Assembly (NCBI RefSeq): GCF_001866055.1
Contig: NZ_MLQS01000031.1
Span: 1 to 64,000 of the forward strand
DNA: 64,000 nucleotides
From: Anaerobacillus alkalidiazotrophicus
GTDB taxonomy: Bacteria > Bacillota > Bacilli > Bacillales_H > Anaerobacillaceae
Reading direction: 5' to 3'
Part shown: in pieces, positions 35,747-44,735 of the stretch
Numbering within the stretch: the first letter of the stretch is position 1
Layout: each line of letters begins with the position of its first letter
Made by a program: the position numbers and the translations under genes
Notes under the pieces: model-generated
The model's database searches: none
Told to the model about the DNA's origin: nothing
The model's input: only the letters and a program-made list of their open reading frames with translations

Positions 35747-36709
35747 GTGTACGTAAGATTTGGATATGTAGCAATGAGTGTGCAATTAAAAAATGCTTCG
35801 CCATCCCAAACAATGACTGTAAAGCAATTTGAACAAATTAAAGATAAAGATGCAGCCATTCGAAAACTAGAAAGAATTGCGATATCAAACCTTGAAAATT
35901 GTATACGGCTACTAAAACATAATTTATCTCTAGATATTACCTTTTTTCGCTTATCTTCAAAGCTTGTCCCATTAGTTAACCACCCTAATACACAAGGATG
36001 GAAATTTGAAAAAGCCATACTACCAATGTTAAAAGAATTAGGTGACTTTGTACATAAATATGATATGAGGTTAGATTTTCATCCTGACCATTTTGTTGTA
36101 CTTAATAATTTAGATGAGGAGCTTCTGAAACGGTCTCTCGAAACATTACTATATCACTATAAATTATTAAAGGGCATGAATATTAACCCTGTTCATCGTT
36201 GTGTTCTTCACATAGGTGGAGCAAAAGATGGGAAAGTTAACGGCTTAGAAGATTTTATACAAAACTTCGAAAAAATACCTAAAATTTTGCAACAGATGCT
36301 TATCATTGAAAATGATGATACCGTTTATCATATAGAAGATGCTCTGTACTTAGGTGAGAAATTGCAAATCCCTGTTGTGTTAGATCTTCATCATCATGAT
36401 ATCAATCAACCAGAATCTTTTTCTTTCCTTGAAATTTGGGACCGTGTTGTTCAAACTTGGGAACATAGCCCACTTCCTTTAAAAATTCATATATCTTCAC
36501 CAAAAGAAAATGAAAATGACAAACGTCATCACGATTATATTAATATAGAAAGATTAATGAGATTTTTAAATGAGATAAAAGGAAGTGTAGAACACATCGA
36601 TGTAATGATTGAAGCGAAGAAGAAAGATGAAGCACTTATACAATTGATGAAAGACCTAGAAGAGCGTGATGATTGTACATTAATAAACCAAGCTTGTATT
36701 AAGATGTAG
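35747..36709 (+). CDS. uvsE: UV DNA damage endonuclease UvsE (UVDE)
   Basis: 320-residue TIM-barrel endonuclease that nicks DNA 5' to UV photoproducts and some abasic sites, starting alternative excision repair. Length equals that of B. subtilis UvsE. Visible family blocks: RFGYVAMSVQLKNASP at the N-terminus, ITFFRLSSKLVPLVNHP, LDFHPDHFVV (metal-binding His), CVLHIGGAKDGK, MLIIENDDT, VVLDLHHH, KIHISSPK and the late MIEAKKKDEAL with the catalytic-site Glu and Lys. GTG 35747 is eight bases after AAAGGTGG; the frame's earlier GTG is inside that site. Third repair gene in a row after XPB, with a 37-base gap. Confidence 0.95.
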   Translation: MYVRFGYVAMSVQLKNASPSQTMTVKQFEQIKDKDAAIRKLERIAISNLENCIRLLKHNLSLDITFFRLSSKLVPLVNHPNTQGWKFEKAILPMLKELGDFVHKYDMRLDFHPDHFVVLNNLDEELLKRSLETLLYHYKLLKGMNINPVHRCVLHIGGAKDGKVNGLEDFIQNFEKIPKILQQMLIIENDDTVYHIEDALYLGEKLQIPVVLDLHHHDINQPESFSFLEIWDRVVQTWEHSPLPLKIHISSPKENENDKRHHDYINIERLMRFLNEIKGSVEHIDVMIEAKKKDEALIQLMKDLEERDDCTLINQACIKM

Positions 36710-36735
36710 TCTTATTCGCTTTCAATTATGAAACG

Positions 36736-36744
36736 TGTTATAAT
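36736..36744 (+). promoter_or_regulatory. extended -10 promoter of ylbF
   Basis: TGTTATAAT, a perfect -10 hexamer with TGn. It lies 22 bases before the ylbF start codon, with a weak -35. It would separate ylbF expression from the repair operon. Confidence 0.5.
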
Positions 36745-36766
36745 CTAATCTTTGAGGAGGGTTGTT

Positions 36767-37207
36767 ATGTTAAAAGTTGCTACACATACAGAAATAATTA
36801 CTGACTCAATGACTTTAGCAGATATGATCTTACAATCAGAACAGTATCACAAGTACAAATCAACAAAAAAAGCTCTCCAAATGGATTTTACTGCAGAAGA
36901 AATGATCTGGGAGTTTAATAAGCTAAAAGATAAATTTGAAGAAGTACAACGCTTTGGTAAGTATCATCCAGATTACGCCAATGTATCAAAAGAAGTACGA
37001 GAAATGAAACGGAAATTAGACTTATACGATCCAATTGCAAGCTTTAAAAAAGCTGAAAAGCAGCTTGAGGAGCTATTAAATGAAATTAGTTTGATAATCG
37101 CGCATGCTGTTTCAGATAAAATAAAAGTGCCTACAGGAAACCCATTTTTTGACTCGATGTCTTGTGGAGGTGGTTGTGGCGCAGGTGGTAGTTGTGGTTG
37201 TAAGTAG
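36767..37207 (+). CDS. ylbF: RicF (YlbF), RNase Y modulator subunit
   Basis: Subunit of the RicA-RicF-RicT (YmcA-YlbF-YaaT) complex that carries iron-sulfur clusters and tunes RNase Y mRNA processing, and is needed for competence, biofilm and sporulation. 146 residues: helical YlbF/YmcA-type body (EMIWEFNKLKDKFEEVQRFGKYHPDY, EVREMKRKLDLYDPIASFKKAEKQLEELLNEI) and a glycine-cysteine tail SCGGGCGAGGSCGC whose cysteines fit cluster binding. ATG 36767 follows GAGGAGGG. Followed by ylbG as in B. subtilis. Confidence 0.94.
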   Translation: MLKVATHTEIITDSMTLADMILQSEQYHKYKSTKKALQMDFTAEEMIWEFNKLKDKFEEVQRFGKYHPDYANVSKEVREMKRKLDLYDPIASFKKAEKQLEELLNEISLIIAHAVSDKIKVPTGNPFFDSMSCGGGCGAGGSCGCK

Positions 37208-37289
37208 GAAATATGTAAGATAATGTTGAAGTAATAAAGGAGTCATGTTAGACTAAAATTGGTTGATGTGAAAAAAAGGAGTAATGGAA

Positions 37290-37565
37290 ATGACAGGAAA
37301 CCGAATCGGTCTAGCAGTCTGGCTACACTCATTAAAATACGTAAGGCAAATGAGAAAATATGGAAATGTGCACTATGCATCTAAACGCATGAAGTATGTT
37401 GTTTTATATTGTGATGAGTCGACAATCGATGATACGATTGAACGTCTTCAGTCGCTCCATTATGTTAAATTAGTTAGTAAATCGATGCGGCCATATTTAA
37501 AAACTGAGTTTCAAAATGCCCGACCTGATAAAGCAAAAGAATACGATTATAAAATGGGTATTTAA
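37290..37565 (+). CDS. ylbG: UPF0298 protein YlbG
   Basis: 91-residue cytoplasmic protein of the UPF0298 family, with the conserved GLAVWLHSLKYVRQMRKYGN, MKYVVLYCDE and DKAKEYDYKMGI segments. Function unknown. ATG 37290 is eight bases after AAGGAG; ATG 37284 is only two bases away from it. It follows ylbF by 82 bases, probably on the same transcript, and ends before a hairpin. Confidence 0.9.
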   Translation: MTGNRIGLAVWLHSLKYVRQMRKYGNVHYASKRMKYVVLYCDESTIDDTIERLQSLHYVKLVSKSMRPYLKTEFQNARPDKAKEYDYKMGI

Positions 37566-37576
37566 TATATTAGAAA

Positions 37577-37606
37577 AGAGACTGGCCAGAAGTAGTGGCA
37601 GTCTCT
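37577..37606 (+). terminator. terminator of ylbG
   Basis: AGAGACT paired with AGTCTCT and GGCCA with TGGC, one bulge, then ATTTGTTT. Confidence 0.65.
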
Positions 37607-37718
37607 ATTTGTTTAGCAGTTGGCGTAGGTGTTATCACCTATCTAACTATTTTTTACGTTTAATGCTTGAGAGCTAAACACCTTTCCAACTTCAAAAATT
37701 TTATGCTTTCCTATCTTA

Positions 37719-37806
37719 CAAGAAAAGCGCAAGCGCCTTGGTCACGAGCGATAGGCGCTGAAGCTAGACAGTTCCCAAGTTAGGAATTTATAAATTCTGA
37801 TTATAT
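37719..37806 (-). repeat. GCGC-type dispersed repeat, minus-strand copy
   Basis: On the minus strand: ATAATCAGAATTTATAAATT, CCTAACTTGGGAACTGTCTA, an AGCGCC-containing centre, then GTGACCAAGGCGCTTGCGC and TTTTCT. Head and tail match the 18490 copy; the centre is shorter. Confidence 0.75.
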
Positions 37807-37811
37807 AAAAA

Positions 37812-37980
37812 AATCCTCGTAGGATTACCTACGAGGTGCCTAATGGCAAAACAAAAAACAGCTATTGAATTTTGTTTTTGCACAAGGCTATGGGAGAGGA
37901 GAAACCGGAGGAAGAACTTATGGGGAAACGTAAGTCTTCTCCGCGGTTGTCAGCAACATGAGTTAATCACGTTGCTAATT
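37812..37980 (+). ncRNA. candidate ylbH leader RNA
   Basis: Structured region in the 636-base gap before rsmD (ylbH), where a conserved ylbH leader motif is known in Bacillus. The first hairpin is CCTCGTAGG/CCTACGAGG with loop ATTA (37815-37836). A second stem pairs GAAGAACTTATG with CGTAAGTCTTC (about 37911-37939). A third pairs AGCAAC with GTTGCT (37952-37976). Identity with the Rfam ylbH motif is inferred from position and structure, not checked. The 220 bases between this element and rsmD contain only weakly supported open frames. Confidence 0.5.
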
Positions 37981-38202
37981 TTATTATGACCAATAGGAAT
38001 TGTTATATACCTCCAATAAATTTATTTGCAATTTTCTTTCAATTGAGTGTATATCATAATTCCAAATATGAGCTACATAATGTTGTTTCTGTTTCGTACT
38101 GTTCAACGCAAATGATTAAAATTTTGTTAAGCTTTTTCATCTTTTATGTTAGGATGGGGAAAGATATGGTAAAACGTAAGTGTATAAGGTGTGTGAATTT
38201 CA

Positions 38203-38754
38203 TTGAGAGTAATATCTGGTACATGTAAAGGAAGACCTTTAAAAGCGGTTCCTGGAACCTTGACGAGGCCTACCACAGACAAAGTGAAAGAATCTATTTT
38301 TAATATCATAGGCCCTTACTTTAAAGGTGGACAGGCTCTTGATTTATATGCAGGTAGTGGTGGATTAGGAATTGAAGCACTAAGTCGTGGGATTGATAAC
38401 GTTATTTTTGTTGATCATAATCCAAAAGCAGTTGAAATTATTAAGCTTAACTTAAAAAATTGTCGGTTTGAAGATAAAGTAGAGGTTTATCGAAATGAAT
38501 CTATGAGAGCGCTGAAGGCAATCGCCAAAAGAAAACTAAAGTTTGACCTCATCTTCCTAGATCCCCCTTATGCGAAGCAACGTCTAGAAGATGAAATCGA
38601 CTTTATTGTCAAAAATGATTTATTATCTCAGGACGGGATCATTGTTACTGAACATGATGCTAATGTATCTATTAGTTCATCAATTGATAATCTCTCATGT
38701 TATCGACAGGAGCATTATGGAGACACAGGTATTACTATCTATAAAATGATGTAA
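38203..38754 (+). CDS. rsmD: 16S rRNA (guanine-966-N2)-methyltransferase RsmD
   Basis: Methylates G966 (E. coli numbering) of 16S rRNA on the small subunit, using S-adenosylmethionine. 183 residues with a Rossmann-like fold: the N-terminal RVISGTCKGRPLKAVPG and RPTTDKVKESIFNII blocks, the SAM-binding LDLYAGSGGLGIEALSRG, and the catalytic FLDPPYA (NPPY-type motif). The TTG start follows AAGGTGTG. It corresponds to B. subtilis ylbH and is followed by coaD, a common pairing in Firmicutes. Confidence 0.95.
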   Translation: MRVISGTCKGRPLKAVPGTLTRPTTDKVKESIFNIIGPYFKGGQALDLYAGSGGLGIEALSRGIDNVIFVDHNPKAVEIIKLNLKNCRFEDKVEVYRNESMRALKAIAKRKLKFDLIFLDPPYAKQRLEDEIDFIVKNDLLSQDGIIVTEHDANVSISSSIDNLSCYRQEHYGDTGITIYKMM

Positions 38755-38799
38755 GTTTGGCCATGTAGTTTATAATACTAATTTATTTGCAGCCAAATT

Positions 38800-38891
38800 T
38801 TATTGCGTTGGAAGTCTCGCCTCAAAACTTATGAAAGAAATGGGAACTTAGGTGGAGGAGAACTGCCTTAAAAGGTCAAATATTAAATAAC
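38800..38891 (+). repeat. A-B-C repeat, degenerate module A
   Basis: CGCCTCAAAACTTATGAAAG ... CTTAGGTGGAGGAGAACTGCC ... AAAGGTCAAATATTAAATAAC retains the 3' part of module A and the start of B. It sits in the rsmD-coaD gap. Confidence 0.7.
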
Positions 38892-38902
38892 AGATAAAAT
38901 AA

Positions 38903-39409
<507 letters not shown>

Positions 39410-39431
39410 TTTAGTAAGTGAAGATTCCATT

Positions 39432-39553
39432 ATCCGTCACTAATTGGTAGTTTAACTTGTCCGACCTTTAGGTTAGTTATTTCCTCACCTAAAGGAATTG
39501 GTGTCTTCGTTTTGAGGTGGGGCATATTCTACCTTTTAGAGTGGGATACTATA
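39432..39553 (-). repeat. A-B-C repeat, degenerate A-C form
   Basis: On the minus strand: TATCCCACTCTAAAAGGTAG, CCCCACCTCAAAACG, TTTAGGTGAGG, then CCTAAAGGTCGGACAAGTTA and a C-like CAATTAGTG. Module B is absent. It lies downstream of coaD. Confidence 0.75.
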
Positions 39554-39601
39554 AATTTAGATAACCGAGTAAAGTGCTAAATTTATTATAAAAAATATTA
39601 T

Positions 39602-39648
39602 AAAAAAGCAGGCGGAATTTATTATAGAAAATTTTGCCTGCTTTTTTA
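39602..39648. terminator. terminator between coaD and ylbJ
   Basis: Perfect stem AAAAAAGCAGGC/GCCTGCTTTTTT with a 22-base loop, suitable for both converging genes. Next to it (39690-39755) is a weak relative of the GCGC repeat family. Confidence 0.8.
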
Positions 39649-39767
39649 CGCCCCTAAGGAAGTTAAATTCTAAAGTGGGAAAGTTGTCTTGTGAAGCTCC
39701 CACGAGGTCGTTCGCTTCATACCTTATCGGAAGGTGAAGAACGCCTCTTTTATCATAGTGAGATTGA

Positions 39768-40988
39768 CTATACTTTTTGTAGTAATTTTTTACCGGTAAG
39801 CAGGATATAAACCATTAACATAAACAGGGTAAATAGTGAACCATATTGGACGATTAACTCCCAACCTTTATTTAAGGATGAATACGTTTCTGTTTGTAGG
39901 AAAACAGGGATTGCATGACTATCTAGTTTAGCTTGTTGATTGACATATAATGTTTCCCATAACATAACCGTGAAAAAAGCAGCAAAAGTCCCATGGAACA
40001 GCCTTGCGATAAAAAAAGGTTTAAAACGAATATCTGTTTCAGCAAGAATACTCGCAACTTGCGCTTGAACAGAAAAACCACTAAAAGCTAAAATGAAACT
40101 TGTAACAACTACTTGCTGAAAAAGTGTTGCTTGCGTTGTTTGGCTAGACATTTGACTTCCTAATGTGATTTCAAAAATACCTGAAATAAACGGTAAGCTA
40201 AGTTCGCTTGGAAGTTGGAAAAAAGTAAAAATAACGGTAATGAATATTGATAAAAATGCTGTAATATCCAACAGTGATAGTAACTGATTAAGTACAGAAA
40301 ATAAGATGATAAAACCACCAATCATTAATAAGGTGGAAACGGATGATTGAACCGCATCCCCTAAAATTTTGCCGATTGGTCGTCCGTCTTTTAAACGTTC
40401 TTGATGTAGTAAATGGAAAGCAGTCCTCAAAGGATGTTTATTGGCTGTTTGTTTCGTAATTTTTTTTTCTTTACTTCTGCCATGAAACCTCATTAATAGA
40501 CCTACGCAGAAGTTGCCTAAATAGTGAGAAATTGCTAATAAAATCCCTAAAGCAGGGTTTTTAAAAAAACCAACGGCTATCGCGCCAAAAATGAACAATG
40601 GGTTTGATGAATTTGTAAACGATACTAGTCTCTCTGCTTCAATGGCTGTAAGTTTATTTTCCTGTCTAAGTCTAGCTGTCAGTTTTGCACCAGCAGGGTA
40701 ACCTGACGCTAGGCCCATGGCCCAAACAAACCCTCCTACACCTGGAACTCTAAAAAGAGGACGCATTAGAGGCTCGAGTAAGCTCCCGATAAAGCTAACT
40801 ACTCCAAAGCCTATTAAAAATTCTGAAACAATAAAAAAAGGTAGTAAAGATGGGAAAACCACATCCCACCACATGGTAAGTCCTCGAATGGATGCTTCTA
40901 ATGATTCTTTTGGAAAAGCCATTAAAGACGCAGCCATAATGGATGCACTCATTGCTAGGATAATAGTTTTTAACTTTGAGGCGTTCAA
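39768..40988 (-). CDS. ylbJ: sporulation integral membrane protein YlbJ
   Basis: 406-residue polytopic membrane protein needed for spore cortex formation in B. subtilis, under sigma-E control. Conserved features: the N-terminal LTMWWDVVFPSLLPFFIVSE, the repeat-like gate motif GLASGYPAGAKLTARLRQ followed by LVSFTNSSNPLFIFGAIAVG, and a matching C-terminal half (AFSGFSVQAQVASILAE), typical of nucleoside-recognition (Gate) domain proteins. The TTG start is eight bases after AAAGGGAGG. Minus strand, convergent with coaD and divergent from ylbK, as in B. subtilis. Confidence 0.93.
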   Translation of the reverse strand: MNASKLKTIILAMSASIMAASLMAFPKESLEASIRGLTMWWDVVFPSLLPFFIVSEFLIGFGVVSFIGSLLEPLMRPLFRVPGVGGFVWAMGLASGYPAGAKLTARLRQENKLTAIEAERLVSFTNSSNPLFIFGAIAVGFFKNPALGILLAISHYLGNFCVGLLMRFHGRSKEKKITKQTANKHPLRTAFHLLHQERLKDGRPIGKILGDAVQSSVSTLLMIGGFIILFSVLNQLLSLLDITAFLSIFITVIFTFFQLPSELSLPFISGIFEITLGSQMSSQTTQATLFQQVVVTSFILAFSGFSVQAQVASILAETDIRFKPFFIARLFHGTFAAFFTVMLWETLYVNQQAKLDSHAIPVFLQTETYSSLNKGWELIVQYGSLFTLFMLMVYILLTGKKLLQKV

Positions 40989-41175
40989 CGGCCTTGCCTC
41001 CCTTTATTTTTTACGTTCGTACATGTCCTATTATTCAATATACGTATAGGAGATTAATTTAGACCATATGATTTTAAAAGATAATTTTTAATTTCATAAA
41101 TACTGATTATGTGAAAATAAGAAGAAATAATCATTTAATAATAAATGCTTTTTGGAGAGATTGGAGGAAAGGAAA

Positions 41176-41958
41176 TTGGCCGAGCCGAAAATTGGTTTAG
41201 CATTGGGTTCAGGTGGTGCTAGAGGCTTCGCTCATATAGGAGTCCTTCAAGTATTTGAAGAAGCGAAAGTGCCAATACATTGTATTTCGGGGAGTAGTAT
41301 GGGGGCATTAGTGGGGGTTTTTTACGGATGTGGTTACACCCCTCAACAAATGGCCAAAATGGCCCTTCATTTCAGAAGAAAATATTATGTAGACTTTACT
41401 GTTCCGAAAATGGGTCTTATTTCTGGGGATAAAGTAAAACAATTAATTAGAATTTTAACGAAAGGTAAAGTACTTGAAGAGCTTACACCACCTTTACGAA
41501 TTGTTGCCACTGATTTATTAAAGGGGGAGAAAGTTGTGTTTGCTCATGGTGATATTTCTGAGGCGGTAAGAGCAAGTATCTCCATTCCAGGTATTTTTGT
41601 TCCGGAAAAAAGTAATGGTAGATTGTTAGTTGATGGGGCGGTAGTAGATAGAGTTCCAGTAACGGAAGTAAAAAAAATGGATGCAGACATTACTATTGCT
41701 GTCGATGTATCTTTTTTAGAAGTTGAGCCTGAAATAACCTCTATTTTCGATGTAATCATGAGAAGTATGGAAATAATGGAGCAAGAAATGATTCGCATTA
41801 ATGAAATAGATAGTGATATTATGATAAAACCAATGATAAATCAATATAGTTCTACAGCTTTCACAAATGTTGATCAAATTATTCAAGAAGGTGTGGAAGC
41901 TGCAAAAACGAAACTCCCTGAAATTCAATTGTTGATAGAGAACTGGAAGGAGAAATAA
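41176..41958 (+). CDS. ylbK: patatin-like phospholipase YlbK
   Basis: 260-residue predicted serine lipid hydrolase of the bacterial patatin family (RssA-like). Oxyanion loop GSGGARGFAH (residues 11-20), nucleophile motif GSSMG (Ser41), and the dyad aspartate in DGAVVD. No signal peptide, so it probably acts at the cytoplasmic membrane face. TTG at 41176 gives MAEPKIGLALG and is eight bases after GGAGG; the longer frame from 41152 overlaps that site. The gene stops one base before ylbL starts, so the two are one transcription unit. Confidence 0.92.
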   Translation: MAEPKIGLALGSGGARGFAHIGVLQVFEEAKVPIHCISGSSMGALVGVFYGCGYTPQQMAKMALHFRRKYYVDFTVPKMGLISGDKVKQLIRILTKGKVLEELTPPLRIVATDLLKGEKVVFAHGDISEAVRASISIPGIFVPEKSNGRLLVDGAVVDRVPVTEVKKMDADITIAVDVSFLEVEPEITSIFDVIMRSMEIMEQEMIRINEIDSDIMIKPMINQYSSTAFTNVDQIIQEGVEAAKTKLPEIQLLIENWKEK

Positions 41959-41959
41959 T

Positions 41960-43006
41960 ATGTCAACCTTTAATAAAACCCCCCTCATAAAAAAAAGATG
42001 GATTATTATTTTGTTTTTACTACTTTTTATAAATCTTTACCATTTGCCATATTACTTTTCAAAACCTGGTGATGCAAACGTACTAAATACAATTATTGAA
42101 GTAGAGGGTGGATATGAAGATGAAGGGACTTTTATGCTGACAACTGTACGTATGGGGAAAGCAAATATAGTAAATTATTTGTTGGCTCAAATAAGCGATA
42201 CTAGAGAGTTGATTCATGAGGAATATATCCTTAGAAGTGGTGAAACAGATCAGGAATATCACCAAAGACAATTATTGATGATGAGTTCTTCACAAGATAT
42301 TGCGACGATTGTAGCTTATCAACAGGCAGGTAAAGAAGCTTACTTTCAAAATTATGGTGTTTTAGTAACCGGGATGATTGAAGATATGCCTGCTTATGAC
42401 CTTTTAGAATTAGGGGATTTAATTGTCACTGTTAATGATACCCAGGTTAAGACCGTTGATGAATTGCTTGCACAACTTGGTGATCAACAACAAAATAATA
42501 AAGTATCATTATCCATTATTCGGGATGAACAAAAATCTGAAGTTGAACTATTTGTTACTTCATTTCCTGAGGAAGTAGATCCAACAGGAAAAAGGATGGG
42601 AATTGGGATCACAAGCCCTATTACAAAAAGAGAACTAATTATTAGTCCAAATGTTACGATAGATACTAAAAAAATTGGTGGTCCGTCTGCTGGGCTCATG
42701 TTTAGTCTAGAGATTTACAATCAATTAGTTGAAGAAGATTTAACAAAAGGCTATAACATCGCGGGAACTGGAACAATTAATGAAGAAGGGGAAGTTGGTC
42801 GTATCGGTGGAGTAAAACAAAAAGTGATTGCAGCCGAGCGTGTAGGTGCTGATTTTTTCTTTGCACCTAATGAATTTAACTCAAAGACTTCTAATTATCA
42901 AGAAGCACTAGAAGCATCTGAATTAATAAATGGTAAAATGGAAATCGTACCTATTGACTCATTTGAGGATGCTATCACATTCTTAGAAAATCTTGAGCCG
43001 AAATAA
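41960..43006 (+). CDS. ylbL: PDZ-Lon type membrane protease YlbL
   Basis: 348-residue membrane-anchored serine protease (SepM/YlbL family). One N-terminal membrane helix (12-29), a PDZ domain (about 125-200: MPAYDLLELGDLIVTVNDTQV), then a Lon-type catalytic domain with GGPSAGLM (Ser243) and the lysine in GGVKQK (286-288). In streptococci SepM trims a competence peptide; in B. subtilis YlbL is linked with LonA to degradation of the checkpoint inhibitor YneA. ATG is one base after the ylbK stop. Confidence 0.93.
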   Translation: MSTFNKTPLIKKRWIIILFLLLFINLYHLPYYFSKPGDANVLNTIIEVEGGYEDEGTFMLTTVRMGKANIVNYLLAQISDTRELIHEEYILRSGETDQEYHQRQLLMMSSSQDIATIVAYQQAGKEAYFQNYGVLVTGMIEDMPAYDLLELGDLIVTVNDTQVKTVDELLAQLGDQQQNNKVSLSIIRDEQKSEVELFVTSFPEEVDPTGKRMGIGITSPITKRELIISPNVTIDTKKIGGPSAGLMFSLEIYNQLVEEDLTKGYNIAGTGTINEEGEVGRIGGVKQKVIAAERVGADFFFAPNEFNSKTSNYQEALEASELINGKMEIVPIDSFEDAITFLENLEPK

Positions 43007-43125
43007 GAGAACTTGTTCTAGCTTCGCTAAAACATCCGAAATTCAGATGGAGACTCAACCCCACCTGATGGAAGTTCTCCCTTACGCTGGGGATCTTTGA
43101 CCCTTAAGTTCAAATCAGTTTGATT

Positions 43126-43190
43126 AATAAAGAGCCTAGAGTTGAAATAAACGTTGAAAAGTTTATTTCAATACTCTAGGCTCTTTATTC
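43126..43190. terminator. long hairpin terminator between ylbL and tmcAL
   Basis: 17-base stem AATAAAGAGCCTAGAGT with its near-complement, extended by TGAAATAAAC/GTTTATTTCA around an eight-base loop. It serves both converging genes. A weak relative of module A lies just upstream (about 43012-43115). Confidence 0.85.
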
Positions 43191-43223
43191 TAAATAATAA
43201 GAAAGCATAAATAAAATTTTTGA

Positions 43224-43265
43224 AGTTAGAGATCGTGCTAGCTAAAGGCGTTTTGCGCTTTTTTA
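43224..43265 (+). repeat. GCGC-type repeat remnant
   Basis: GATCGTGCTAGCTAAAGGCG followed by TTTTGCGCTTTTTT, a short tail of the family at the 3' end of tmcAL. Confidence 0.4.
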
Positions 43266-44474
43266 AATAATGACAGGAGGGTGGGCATATTCCTCTTTTA
43301 TTAATTTTGCTTGGATAATCGGGCTATAACCAAGTGAGTAGCAAGAAGTCGCTCTTTTTTCAATATTGATAAAAGGGTGATTTATCTTTGAAATTGTTGA
43401 TATTAATGGTAGCTCTAGATACTTCTTTTGGTTGTTAATATATTTTCTCCCTTTTTGATTCATGCCTAATACGCGTATATAAGGTGTAGTATCATTAATG
43501 GCACTCATTTCTTCTTTGGTCGAATTTGTTAGCGTATGTAAACAGAAGCGTTGTAGTCTGGTCCATGTATAGCGTTTTGTTTTTATTTTTTCCATGAGGC
43601 TTTGAAAGCTTGTTGCTTCATTTATGGTCTGTGATAATCGGTTTTCAAGGCCTTCCTCTGCTTCGTATATGTTAGCCAAAGCGATGGGTGAAGATGTAAG
43701 TACTTTATACTTTAAATAAGGAAATAGTCGTTCCCAGTCTTGAAAGTTATGATACATTTTACGATATTGAACTAATTCATCGTAAGTAGTTGAAGGGACA
43801 ACATGATTAATAGAATTAAGGTGATCTTGTTCTTTTACTAGCTTCTTTCTAATACTAGTGGCACTGGCAATAGATTGTTTTGGAATTTCTTTATCATGAT
43901 ATTGTGCTTCTTTTCTTTTGATAGTAAATGGTTTTATATTTGCTTTTTGTTCATAAATGGCTTTCACGTACTGGTAACCTAAAATATTGTTGGGAAGTGA
44001 TAAGTCTAAAACCTGATTGTGATTTTTTAACTTTTTAAATGCGAAGGATAAGGCCTTGGGGTAACTAACCCCTTTTTTTAATGCGTCGCGAATAGATTCT
44101 CTATATGTAGTTTCGTTCTCATTAATAAATTTAATAAGTCTATGAAAATCTTTTATATCTCCAGATTCACTACCAAAACAGACAGAGTTAGCGCCAAATC
44201 CATTTAATATTGATATCGCGCCGTTAGCAAATAATTCAGCATGCTGAGTAGCATAAACATATGGAAGCTCCAAAACAATATCTACCCCTTGATTCAATGC
44301 CATTTTCGTTCGCGCCCATTTAGATATAAGTGCAGGTTCTCCCCTCTGTAAAAAGTTCCCACTCATTATTGCTACAATTAGGTCTGCATCGGTAATTTGT
44401 TTTGTTTCATTTATATGAAGCTTATGACCGTTATGGAAGGGATTATATTCAACTACAACACCAGTAACATTCAT
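43263..44474 (-). CDS. tmcAL: tRNA(Met) cytidine acetate ligase TmcAL (YlbM)
   Basis: Forms N4-acetylcytidine at the wobble position of elongator tRNA(Met) using acetate and ATP. 403 residues with an N-terminal nucleotidyltransferase fold: VVEYNPFHNGHKLHI (HxGH-type motif), IVAIMSGNFLQRGEPA, and the KRKEAQYHDKE / SASSIR-type motif seen here as IASATSIRK. The C-terminal half is helical. ATG follows AAAGGGGTG. Minus strand and divergent from ylbN, as in B. subtilis. Confidence 0.93.
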   Translation of the reverse strand: MNVTGVVVEYNPFHNGHKLHINETKQITDADLIVAIMSGNFLQRGEPALISKWARTKMALNQGVDIVLELPYVYATQHAELFANGAISILNGFGANSVCFGSESGDIKDFHRLIKFINENETTYRESIRDALKKGVSYPKALSFAFKKLKNHNQVLDLSLPNNILGYQYVKAIYEQKANIKPFTIKRKEAQYHDKEIPKQSIASATSIRKKLVKEQDHLNSINHVVPSTTYDELVQYRKMYHNFQDWERLFPYLKYKVLTSSPIALANIYEAEEGLENRLSQTINEATSFQSLMEKIKTKRYTWTRLQRFCLHTLTNSTKEEMSAINDTTPYIRVLGMNQKGRKYINNQKKYLELPLISTISKINHPFINIEKRATSCYSLGYSPIIQAKLIKEEYAHPPVII

Positions 44475-44679
44475 TCTTACACCCCTTTCTTATTTTGTTT
44501 AAAATTATACAAAAATAAATAGTATAAAGCTAATACCTTATAAAAAAAATGAACTATAGAAATTAAAATAAGTCTTAAAAATTGTAGTATAATATGATAA
44601 AATTCTCGTTAGTGGTTTTTCTGTATAATTTACAGAAAAAAATATAATAAATAAAGAGAAGTAGTGTAAAGAAGAAAGG

Positions 44680-44708
44680 TTGACAAAATACTTTTCGAAG
44701 GCTATAAT
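44680..44708 (+). promoter_or_regulatory. consensus sigma-A promoter of ylbN-rpmF
   Basis: TTGACA and TATAAT are both perfect hexamers separated by exactly 17 bases. The ylbN start codon is 28 bases downstream of the -10 box. Confidence 0.92.
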
Positions 44709-44735
44709 TACCTTTGTTGTCTTGAGGTGAGAATG

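Noticed and set aside
37986..38228. Plus-strand frame of 80 codons before rsmD
   Set aside because: It has no ribosome binding site and runs over the rsmD start in another frame.
43012..43115. Possible tenth A-B-C repeat copy on the minus strand
   Set aside because: Only CTTAAGGGTCAAAGATCCCC and a GGTGGGG segment resemble module A; pairing is too eroded to list as a firm copy.
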